5,663 nucleotides of DNA from Nitrospirota bacterium (lineage in GTDB: Bacteria; Nitrospirota; Thermodesulfovibrionia; Thermodesulfovibrionales; Dissulfurispiraceae), in assembly GCA_016212685.1 (NCBI GenBank), contig JACREW010000259.1, forward strand, positions 1 to 5,663. Reading direction: 5' to 3'. The position numbers were made by a program, and so were the translations under genes. Each line of letters starts with the position of its first letter. The first letter of the stretch is position 1. Below, piece by piece: positions 1 to 5,523 of this stretch. The notes under the pieces were generated by a model. It worked only from the letters and a program-made list of their open reading frames with translations, was not told the DNA's origin and did no database searches.

Positions 1-2274
1 AAGACAATCATTATCATCGGGGTACTTATACTCGGTTTCATGGCGGGCGGCTATCTTGCCGTCGCGAAAGGCGTGCCGTCAATCGCGGAGGTCAAGAAAT
101 ACCGCGCCACAGAGGGCACGAAGGTATACGCGGGCGACGATACCCTGATAGGCGAATTCAAAGTGGAAAAGGGCATATTCGTTCCTATCTCAAACATCCC
201 TCAGCATCTGAAGAATGCGCTGATCGCGGTGGAGGATTCGAGATTCTATCAGCACAAGGGCATAGATTACATCGGCATCGGAAGGGCGTTGGTTAAGGAT
301 ATTCTTCACGCAAGCCTTAAGGAAGGCGGAAGCACCATTACGCAGCAGCTTGCAAAGATAATGTTCCTGACCCCTGAAAAGACCATTCAGAGAAAACTCC
401 GCGAAGCGCAGCTCGCAATAAAACTCGAAAAAGAGCTTTCAAAAAATGAAATCCTCGAATTATATTTCAACAGGGCATATTTCGGACATGGAGCGTACGG
501 AGCAGAATCGGCATCGAGGCTGTATTTCGGCAAATCCGTAAGTCATATAACGCTGCCCGAGGCCGCTCTGCTTGCGGGCTTGGTAAAGGCTCCAAATACT
601 TATTCCCCTTATAATAACCTCGTAAGGGCGAAGGAGAGGCAGGAAATCGTGCTTGCGAGGATGGAAGAGGAAGGATACATCAAGCCGTCCGAAAGGGCAT
701 CCGCAAAGAACCAGCCCATTCATCTTTCGTCCCTGCGCTCGGGCGCCGAGGCGAATAATTACTTCCTCGAATACGTCAGGCAGCAGATCGAGCAGAAATA
801 CGGCATAGAAATGGTATACAAGGGCGGGCTGAAGGTATACACAACCCTCGATAGAAACGCTCAGACATACGCCCAAAAGGCCTTGCAGGAAGGGCTCCGC
901 GAGGTAGACAAGAGGAAGGGATGGAGAGGACCGATAGGGCGTAAAAATAATATAAAAGAAGACGATGACGATCACAGGGTTTCGTTCGCGGCTTCCATAG
1001 GAGACATAGCGAGCGGTGCGGTCTTATCGGCAAATCCCAAGGAGGCGTTAATTAAGGCAAGGGGAATAACCGGAAAACTGCTGCTTGCTGATGCGCAATG
1101 GGCAAACACAGTAATTGAGCGCTCATCAGGAAAGATAACTACCTTAAAAAATTTCAAACTTACGGACATCCTGAAAAAGGGCGATATCATATGGGTGAAG
1201 TTCAAGACCATCACAGGTAAGAACGTCACATTCAGCCTTGAGCAGGAGCCGGAGGTAGAAGGCGCTGCAGTTGTCATGGAACCCGAGACGGGTTTTATAA
1301 AGGCGGTGGTCGGAGGCTTCAGCTTCACAAAGAGCGAATATAACCGCGCAGTCTATGCCAAAAGGCAGCCCGGCTCCGCAATAAAGCCGATAATCTATGC
1401 GGCCGCGCTGGAACATGGATTCACGCCGGCGAGCATCATCAATGATGAAGCCGTCTCATATCCCGGAGGACCAGCCGGTGAATGGAAACCCGAAAACTAC
1501 GACCATAAATATTACGGCCCGACCAGATTAAGGGATGCCCTCGCATATTCGAGGAATGTCGTAACAGTAAAGCTTGTCGATGCGGTCGGCATAGGCAAGG
1601 TTATTTCGTTTGCAAAAGACGTAGGGATCGAGGCGGAAATGCCGAGGGAGCTTACCATAGCGCTCGGTTCAATAAGCGTAACGCCCCTCGAAATGGCAAC
1701 TGTTTATTCAACCTTCGCAAATGGCGGCGTAAGGATTAAGCCGATAGCCATAAGACACGTTACAGACGCGAAAGGAGAAATACTGGAAAGCAACGACCCT
1801 GAGGGATTCGATTCCATAAGCCCGCAGACATCGTTTCTCATAACATCGATGATGAAGGACGTAATAAGCTACGGCACGGGCATGAGGGCCAATATAGGCA
1901 GGCCGGCAGCAGGGAAGACCGGAACGAGCAACGACTATAAAGACGCGTGGTTTGTCGGATATACGCCGCAGCTTGTAGGATGCGTATGGGTCGGCTTTGA
2001 TGACATGAGGAGATCTCTCGGCCCGGGTGAGGTAGGCGGAAGGGCGGCAGCTCCCATATGGGCTAACTTTATGAAAAATGCGCTCGCTGACGAGTCTGCG
2101 CCCGATTTCCCGATGGTAAACGGCGTGATTAAACTGCCTATAGACCCGGCATCGGGACTTTTATCAGACAGTTCATCCGTCTTTGAATATTTCAAGGAAG
2201 GAACCCAGCCAAAGGAATACAGCAAGTCGCCTGTAAAGGTCGAGAAGATTATTCCGTCAGCCGACTACGACTAA
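1..2274 (+). CDS. mrcA: Penicillin-binding protein 1A, bifunctional transglycosylase/transpeptidase (5' end outside window)
   Basis: Class A PBP that polymerises lipid II into glycan strands and cross-links the stem peptides at the outer face of the inner membrane. The frame is open from base 1, so the true start lies upstream; the ATG at 40 falls inside the membrane anchor and is not the start. Numbering from the first codon seen: residues 2-22 are a hydrophobic signal anchor (KTIIIIGVLILGF). The GT51 domain follows, with catalytic Glu78 in EDSRFYQHKGID, GGSTITQQ at 109-116, and the second Glu153 in ELYFN. Residues about 320-420 form the OB-like insert typical of PBP1A. The transpeptidase domain has SxxK (Ser459/Lys462 in PGSAIKP), SxN (Ser517-Asn519) and KTG (639-641). 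All catalytic motifs are intact and 757 residues are visible, a normal length for the family. The stop is TAA at 2272. The symbol rests on domain architecture; ponA or pbpA are used for the same family. Confidence 0.96.
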   Translation, partial: KTIIIIGVLILGFMAGGYLAVAKGVPSIAEVKKYRATEGTKVYAGDDTLIGEFKVEKGIFVPISNIPQHLKNALIAVEDSRFYQHKGIDYIGIGRALVKDILHASLKEGGSTITQQLAKIMFLTPEKTIQRKLREAQLAIKLEKELSKNEILELYFNRAYFGHGAYGAESASRLYFGKSVSHITLPEAALLAGLVKAPNTYSPYNNLVRAKERQEIVLARMEEEGYIKPSERASAKNQPIHLSSLRSGAEANNYFLEYVRQQIEQKYGIEMVYKGGLKVYTTLDRNAQTYAQKALQEGLREVDKRKGWRGPIGRKNNIKEDDDDHRVSFAASIGDIASGAVLSANPKEALIKARGITGKLLLADAQWANTVIERSSGKITTLKNFKLTDILKKGDIIWVKFKTITGKNVTFSLEQEPEVEGAAVVMEPETGFIKAVVGGFSFTKSEYNRAVYAKRQPGSAIKPIIYAAALEHGFTPASIINDEAVSYPGGPAGEWKPENYDHKYYGPTRLRDALAYSRNVVTVKLVDAVGIGKVISFAKDVGIEAEMPRELTIALGSISVTPLEMATVYSTFANGGVRIKPIAIRHVTDAKGEILESNDPEGFDSISPQTSFLITSMMKDVISYGTGMRANIGRPAAGKTGTSNDYKDAWFVGYTPQLVGCVWVGFDDMRRSLGPGEVGGRAAAPIWANFMKNALADESAPDFPMVNGVIKLPIDPASGLLSDSSSVFEYFKEGTQPKEYSKSPVKVEKIIPSADYD

Positions 2275-2276
2275 TC

Positions 2277-2408
2277 TATATAAAGACAAAGTATTGGAGC
2301 GACTTCGGCAGCCCAAGCGTAACATGGATGGTTAAGCGGGCTGGCGTAGCTTCGGAGAAAGGCCGGATGCCTTTCGAGAATGAAGCGGAAATGCTTTGTC
2401 TTTATATA
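2277..2408 (+). repeat. Inverted-repeat-closed structured element (MITE-like repeat or structured RNA)
   Basis: A perfect 15-base inverted repeat (TATATAAAGACAAAG at 2277-2291 and its reverse complement at 2394-2408) encloses 102 bases. Read as + strand RNA the stem extends to 19 pairs (2277-2295 with 2390-2408) using one U-G pair. Inside are two further arms. Arm 1 pairs CAGCCC 2309-2314 with GGGCTG 2338-2343, then GC 2317-2318 with GC 2336-2337 and TAAC 2320-2323 with GTTA 2331-2334, around a 7-base loop. Arm 2 pairs GCTTC 2349-2353 with GAAGC 2382-2386 and AAAGGC 2358-2363 with GCCTTT 2369-2374. This makes a three-way junction. It lies between two convergent genes, beginning three bases after the PBP stop. 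I do not recognise it as a known riboswitch or ribozyme. It could be a MITE or ERIC-like intergenic repeat, a small RNA, or an elaborate 3' end structure. Confidence 0.6.
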
Positions 2409-2409
2409 C

Positions 2410-2436
2410 GCTAAATTTTTATTTAGCTTGTTTTTT
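2410..2436 (+). terminator. AT-rich intrinsic terminator for the PBP transcript
   Basis: GCTAAAT (2410-2416) pairs perfectly with ATTTAGC (2421-2427) around a TTTT loop. On the + strand it is followed by TTGTTTTTT (2428-2436), giving a short hairpin plus U-tract. It lies inside the 3' end of the convergent merR gene, whose TAA stop occupies 2419-2421. The stem is short and mostly A-T, so efficiency is uncertain. The larger structure just upstream may assist. Confidence 0.5.
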
Positions 2437-2850
2437 CAGCTTGTTCGCCATATACACAACGCAGTCTTCGCACATCTTTCCGTCTTCCCTGTTGCATATG
2501 GTCCTATTAAGCTCCCAGCACGGCTTTGTCTTATCGATAAAAGCAGTGCACTTATTCCTGACATCCTCGGAGCATTCTGTGATCTCCCAGCACGGCGCAT
2601 ATTCGAGCAGCTTTTTAATGCCCTCGATGCTTATTTTTTTTTCGTGTATAAGGTCTCTTATGCAGGAAAGCCACTTAATGTCGTTCTCGGAATAATACCT
2701 GTTTTTATTGCGGCGTGCAGGCTTCATAAGCCCGTGTTTTTCATAAAGCCTCAACGTCTGATCGGTAATTCCTATAAGCTCGGCGACTATGCCTATGGGA
2801 TAAAGAGGCATATCTTTTTTGTCCTTACTCAGGTCAACACTCTTTTTCAT
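2419..2850 (-). CDS. MerR-family transcriptional regulator with C-terminal CW-type cysteine module
   Basis: A 143-aa DNA-binding regulator. Residues 16-83 form a MerR-type winged helix-turn-helix: YPIGIVAELIGITDQTLRLY, then the wing around RRNKNRYYSE (46-55) and a helix ending at KKLLE. The recognition region resembles the HspR/GlnR branch, and no long dimerisation coiled coil follows. The C-terminal 60 residues carry seven cysteines (87, 93, 101, 111, 119, 127, 130) arranged as two PCWE units, ending in CxxCxxY. This resembles the two-CW cysteine modules found appended to many bacterial signalling proteins and may bind a metal or Fe-S cluster; the ligand is not evident. The ATG at 2850 is preceded by GGAGGA with a 3-base gap to the ATG. 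The gene is divergent from the FKBP gene, with 217 bases between them. Self-regulation and control of FKBP are plausible but inferred. Confidence 0.88.
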   Translation of the reverse strand: MKKSVDLSKDKKDMPLYPIGIVAELIGITDQTLRLYEKHGLMKPARRNKNRYYSENDIKWLSCIRDLIHEKKISIEGIKKLLEYAPCWEITECSEDVRNKCTAFIDKTKPCWELNRTICNREDGKMCEDCVVYMANKLKKQAK

Positions 2851-3008
2851 TTGTCCTCCGGAAAATAGCTTGCTAATCAGAATTAATAAAACATTTCTAA
2901 ATCTAAAAAAGCAAGTTAGCCGCCCAGTATTATTAACAACCCATGACAGACAAGCTGGAAGACAAAGTGTGGACTACAAAGAACTCATAGAAAAACATCT
3001 CGATTCCC

Positions 3009-3028
3009 TGAGGCAAAATTTTCTCTCA
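3009..3028. promoter_or_regulatory. Candidate operator dyad upstream of the FKBP gene
   Basis: TGAG at 3009-3012 and CTCA at 3025-3028 are inverted around a central AAAATTTT (3015-3022). All three share one symmetry centre, and only the two intervening base pairs on each side fail to match. The dyad covers the position where a -35 element would sit for the TATAAT at 3035, and no good -35 hexamer is present. HspR-type operators (HAIR) also contain TGAG...CTCA, but with a spacing of 9 instead of the 12 seen here. It may be a binding site for the adjacent MerR protein; this is inference. Confidence 0.35.
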
Positions 3029-3034
3029 AACGGT

Positions 3035-3040
3035 TATAAT
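3035..3040 (+). promoter_or_regulatory. -10 box of the putative FKBP promoter
   Basis: TATAAT is a perfect sigma70 -10 hexamer, placed 28 bases before the FKBP ATG with the ribosome site between. The expected -35 window (about 3011-3017) reads AGGCAAA, which is a poor match. Either an activator helps or the site is weak. If used, transcription would begin near 3047, which supports the downstream ATG at 3068 as the translation start. Confidence 0.45.
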
Positions 3041-3067
3041 AAAGAATCAAAACGTAAAGGAGCATGC

Positions 3068-3496
3068 ATGGCTACAGCAAAGCAGGGAGATACGATCAGC
3101 ATCCATTACACTGGAAAGATTGAGGATGGAACGGTATTCGATTCGTCGGAAGGCGGAAAGCCCCTCGAATTTACAATTGGAGAGGGCGAACTGATACAGG
3201 GGCTTGAGCAAGGCGTTATCGGAATGGCTGCCGGTGAGTCAAGGATCATAGCCATTCCAGCGGAGCTTGCGTATGGGCCTCGCGAGGAAGAGAGGGTTTT
3301 TGAATTTCCTAAAGATAAAATAGGCGAAAACATCAATCTCGAAATAGGCCAGCAGGTGCAGATGTTCCGTGCCGACGGGATGCCGGTAATGGCGACTATT
3401 ATCGGCAAGTCAGAAACCTCATATACCATGGACTGCAATCATCCCCTCGCAGGAAAGACACTTATTTTTGAGACGCGGCTTCTGCAAATTCTGTAG
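3068..3496 (+). CDS. FKBP-type peptidyl-prolyl cis-trans isomerase, SlyD class
   Basis: A 142-aa cytoplasmic prolyl isomerase and folding helper. The FKBP fold starts at GDTISIHYTGKIEDGTVFDSS (residues 7-27), with Tyr14, Phe24-Asp25 and the AYG turn at 68-70. The insert-in-flap chaperone segment occupies about 72-125. The closing FKBP strand includes NHPLAGKTL (124-132), a SlyD-class hallmark. There is no signal peptide and no histidine-rich tail, so it lacks the metal-storage extension of enterobacterial SlyD. The ATG at 3068 is chosen because AAAGGAG lies 5 bases upstream and family members start with similar short MA..K leaders. The reading frame is, however, open well upstream. A GTG at 2969 would add 33 residues containing a helix-like stretch (YKELIEKHLDSLRQNF). 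Convergent with argB, 36 bases between stops. Confidence 0.92.
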   Translation: MATAKQGDTISIHYTGKIEDGTVFDSSEGGKPLEFTIGEGELIQGLEQGVIGMAAGESRIIAIPAELAYGPREEERVFEFPKDKIGENINLEIGQQVQMFRADGMPVMATIIGKSETSYTMDCNHPLAGKTLIFETRLLQIL

Positions 3497-3536
3497 CTGT
3501 AAAAAATTTCTGATAAAAACGAGATTGCAGAGCTAC
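3481..3536. terminator. Weak inverted repeats between convergent FKBP and argB stops
   Basis: TCTGCAA (3481-3487) is inverted as TTGCAGA (3525-3531), and GTAGCT (3493-3498) as AGCTAC (3531-3536). The A-rich run between them would give U-tracts for the - strand argB transcript. The two repeats cannot both form fully, the loops are long, and no classic stem plus U-tract is seen. A shared terminator role is only suggested by the position. Confidence 0.2.
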
Positions 3537-4411
3537 CCTACTATCTCTGTGCCAATGCCCTCTTTGGTGAATATCTCCAAAAGCAGACAGTGAGAAACCC
3601 TGCCGTCAACGACGTGTGTCTTCTTAACCCCGGCATCAATAGCCCGCGTACATGCCTGAACCTTCGGAAGCATGCCGCCGGAAACAGTGCCGGCATCAAT
3701 GAGCTTCTTAACGCCCTTTTTATTTACAGATTATATTATATCGCCCCTTTTATTCTTTATCCCCGGCACATCCGTAAGCAGTATAAGCTTCTCTGCTTTA
3801 AGCGCCGATGCAATCGCAGAGGCGACATAATCTGCATTGATGTTAAACGCTTCTCCCTTGCCTCCGACCCCAATAGGCGAAATTACAGGGATAAATCCGT
3901 CCTTTTCGAGGGATTTCAGTATCTCAGGCGCAACCGACTCGACCTCACCTACAAGACCTATGTCGATAATCTCTTCTTCGCCTGAAACAGCGGATTTTTT
4001 TATCATTTTCTTTTTAGCCTTAATAAGGCCTCCGTCCTTGCCGCTCAATCCCGCAGCCTTTCCGCCATGACTGTTTATCAATGCTACTATCTCTTTATTT
4101 ATAAGCCCGCCGAGCACCATCTCCACAATATCCATCGTCTCTTTGTCGGTCACTCGCTGTCCCTGAACGAATTTAGGCTCCTTGCCCATCTTCTTCATAG
4201 TCTCGCTTATCTTCGGCCCGCCGCCGTGAACGATTATAGGCTTTATGCCGATGAAATTCATAAGCACAATGTCCTGAGCAAAAGAATCCTTCAACTCCTC
4301 TTCGACCTGCGCGGCTCCGCCGTATTTGATGACAAACGTCTTCCCGTAAAAATTACGGATATACGGCAACGCCTCAATCAGCACGTTAGCCTTATCAATA
4401 AGCTTTTTCAT
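3533..4411 (-). pseudogene. argB: Acetylglutamate kinase (argB) interrupted by an in-frame TAA at codon 227
   Basis: ArgB phosphorylates N-acetyl-L-glutamate with ATP, the second step of arginine synthesis in the cytoplasm. From the ATG at 4411 (AAGGAG 5 bases upstream) 226 codons read as a clear ArgB. They include an N-terminal helix of the arginine-sensitive type, KYGG with Lys29, HGGGP (62-66), FVQGQRVT with Arg86, and FNINADYVA with Asp194. Then TAA at 3733-3731 stops the frame. Past it the same frame continues without a shift as SVNKKGVKKLIDAGTVSGGM, then LPKV, and ends in LLLEIFTKEGIGTEIVG with TAG at 3535-3533. Total 292 codons plus stop is the usual ArgB length. The truncated product lacks the C-terminal ATP-site part, including Lys250 of GGMLPK (equivalent to Lys217 of the E. 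coli enzyme), and should be inactive. A single-base change or sequencing error would explain it. The gene stands alone, without other arg genes. Confidence 0.9.
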
Positions 4412-4583
4412 GATTGCTCCTTATCATAATCGATGTGTATTTTTCTCTAAAACAATTGTATTTTTATACGGTCTGTCCATTTCGAGTCCATAAAAATTAT
4501 AGCATAGTAAGCTACTTACCTGAAATTATATCCTTATCGGAGACATAAATTTCGGATTCTTGAAAGAGACGGAACGAGCGACA

Positions 4584-4624
4584 TAAAAAAACTGTAAATG
4601 ATACCGCTTCGGTATAATCATTAC
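4584..4624 (-). terminator. Terminator-like hairpin on the - strand, upstream of argB
   Basis: ATACCG (4601-4606) and CGGTAT (4610-4615) form a tight stem. It extends past small bulges by GTAAATG (4594-4600) pairing with CATTAC (4619-4624). Read on the - strand, the stem is followed by AGTTTTTTATG, the layout of an intrinsic terminator. No - strand gene ends here: the sequence to its right carries + strand genes. It may be left from a lost neighbour, may insulate argB, or may be a leader attenuator if argB is transcribed from farther right. Confidence 0.5.
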
Positions 4625-4683
4625 AATTTAAACAAAAAGCTGCATAACCGGCTAAAAAAATCAATAATATCTGCACGAAATTC

Positions 4684-4712
4684 TTGATTCTCCCGTTCTA
4701 TAGGTTTATAAT
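4684..4712 (+). promoter_or_regulatory. Sigma70-type promoter of the right-hand cassette
   Basis: TTGATT (4684-4689) is separated by 17 bases from a consensus TATAAT (4707-4712). This is the best promoter match in the window. Predicted transcription start is near 4719, leaving an untranslated leader of about 57 bases before the ATG at 4777. Confidence 0.7.
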
Positions 4713-4776
4713 GCTATTAAATGTGTAATAAACTTAAAAGAGAATGGGTCTGTAGAGTCAGAAAAGGATCAAACCA

Positions 4777-5037
4777 ATGATTGAAGACTCAGATTTGCCG
4801 CTACTTATTGCGCCAAAGGGGAAATATCGGATTATCGGAATTGACAAATTTCATCCTCCAGGCACAGACCACTGGCTCGTTGGCGATTATTATGACCTTG
4901 AGACAGCGTTGAAGATTGCTCGTGCCAAGACAGAAGAAGCTAAGCCATTAGCTACCAGCTCTAGTATAGCTACGGTCTATTATGTATATGATGACAAAGG
5001 CTGGTATCGTGGCGGGAACATTTACTACAACGAATAG
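4777..5037 (+). CDS. Small protein of unknown function, first gene of the cassette
   Basis: An 86-aa protein that I cannot assign to a named family. It is soluble, with no signal peptide or membrane segment. It is rich in aromatic residues: GKYRIIGIDKF near the start, HWLVGDYYDLETALKIA in the middle, and YYVYDDKGWYRGGNIYYNE at the end. The pattern of strand, helix (LETALKIARAKTEEA) and two terminal strands suggests a small alpha/beta fold. The final YVYDDKG-type ending resembles short hypothetical proteins I associate loosely with cyanobacterial genomes; this is memory, not a search result. The ATG at 4777 follows AAAAGGA by 8 bases and lies downstream of a strong promoter. The TAG stop overlaps the ribosome site of the next gene, 8 bases away, so the two are very likely co-transcribed. 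Confidence 0.75.
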   Translation: MIEDSDLPLLIAPKGKYRIIGIDKFHPPGTDHWLVGDYYDLETALKIARAKTEEAKPLATSSSIATVYYVYDDKGWYRGGNIYYNE

Positions 5038-5045
5038 GACTAATT

Positions 5046-5486
5046 ATGACCAAACCCGTAACATTGGAAGACGCAATTATAATTGCCTTAGAGGGACATC
5101 GAGGGCAAAAGGATAAAGCATGTTTATCCTACATTTTGCACCCCTTAAGATTAATGTTACGTATGAAGACAGAAGAAGAAATGATGGCCGCCGTGTTGCA
5201 TGATTTAATCGAGGACAGCAGTTGGACTATTGAACAATTGCGCGATAAAGGTTTTCCAGAAGATGTGCTCGATGCCGTTGAATGCTTGACGCATAGGGAC
5301 AGTGAATCTTACGAACTGTTTATAGAAAGAGTAAAAGCAAATTCTATAGCGCGGCGAGTGAAAATTGCAGACTTGGAGGATAATATGAATATCCAGCGCT
5401 TTGAGAGGATAACTTCAAAAGATTTACAACGCTTGGAAAGGTATCATAAGGCATGGCAAGTATTAACAAATGATATTTCTCATTAA
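5046..5486 (+). CDS. Small HD-domain phosphohydrolase of the RelA/SpoT hydrolase type
   Basis: A 146-aa protein made of a single HD domain like the (p)ppGpp hydrolase part of SpoT and the small alarmone hydrolases (MESH1-like). Expected metal and catalytic positions are present: His18 in EGHRGQ, His32 in ILHPLR, His52-Asp53 in VLHDLIEDS (with Glu56-Asp57), and Asp109 in VKIADLEDNM. No synthetase, TGS or ACT domain follows, and the length fits a stand-alone hydrolase. By family it should cleave the 3'-pyrophosphate of ppGpp or a related nucleotide using Mn2+; the actual substrate is inferred. The ATG at 5046 has AGGA 6 bases upstream, overlapping the previous stop. Leucine codons are mostly TTA/TTG, unlike the PBP gene, which suggests transfer. 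Small hydrolases of this type can act as antitoxins to alarmone-synthetase toxins, but no synthetase is visible here. Confidence 0.85.
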   Translation: MTKPVTLEDAIIIALEGHRGQKDKACLSYILHPLRLMLRMKTEEEMMAAVLHDLIEDSSWTIEQLRDKGFPEDVLDAVECLTHRDSESYELFIERVKANSIARRVKIADLEDNMNIQRFERITSKDLQRLERYHKAWQVLTNDISH

Positions 5487-5523
5487 GCCAACACAAACCG
5501 AAGCAGATTGATGAGGCTTATAA

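Larger units (their letters stand above)
2851..3067. promoter_or_regulatory. Divergent regulatory region between merR and the FKBP gene
   Basis: This region holds the start signals of two divergent genes. For merR (- strand) there is a strong GGAGGA ribosome site at 2854-2859. A weak promoter candidate is TTGCTT (2908-2913) with a 17-base gap to TTTTAT (2885-2890), read on the - strand. AGCTTGC (2867-2873) and GCAAGTT (2911-2917) are near-inverted copies that flank that promoter. For FKBP (+ strand) there is TATAAT at 3035-3040 and AAAGGAG at 3056-3062. An open reading frame continuous with FKBP also crosses the right half; see the FKBP entry. No RNA gene was recognised. Confidence 0.45.
4412..4776. 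other. AT-rich intergenic region between argB and the right-hand cassette
   Basis: These 365 bases hold no convincing gene. Contents from left: the argB ribosome site (AAGGAG on the - strand, 4417-4422); a small dyad, GTAAG-CTA-CTTAC (4507-4519), of unknown role; a terminator-like hairpin on the - strand (4584-4624); and a + strand promoter (4684-4712) with its leader. No clear argB promoter was found. TATAAA, read on the - strand at about 4473-4478, is a possible -10 without a good -35. No tRNA or integration site was recognised. Confidence 0.6.

Noticed and set aside
40..42. ATG at 40 as the start of the PBP gene
   Set aside because: It lies within a continuous hydrophobic anchor that is open to base 1, and no ribosome site precedes it.
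460..1416. Several open frames on the - strand inside the PBP gene
   Set aside because: They lie antisense to intact, motif-rich PBP codons, have no ribosome sites, and their translations resemble no protein; they are shadows.
2277..2408. Retron, OMEGA-type or known riboswitch identity for the inverted-repeat element
   Set aside because: No reverse transcriptase or transposase gene is adjacent, the element sits at the 3' side of both neighbours, and no consensus core of a riboswitch or self-cleaving ribozyme could be matched.
2380..2868. A 162-codon + strand frame across merR
   Set aside because: It is antisense to a clear MerR protein and gives a cysteine- and phenylalanine-rich translation typical of shadow frames.
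3731..3733. Alternative genetic code or programmed recoding at the argB TAA
   Set aside because: TAA and TAG serve as ordinary stops for the PBP, merR, FKBP and cassette genes, and no recoding structure is apparent after the codon.
3590..4429. + strand frames across argB (131, 77 and 120 codons)
   Set aside because: The - strand encodes ArgB through this whole stretch, including past the premature stop; the + frames are antisense shadows.
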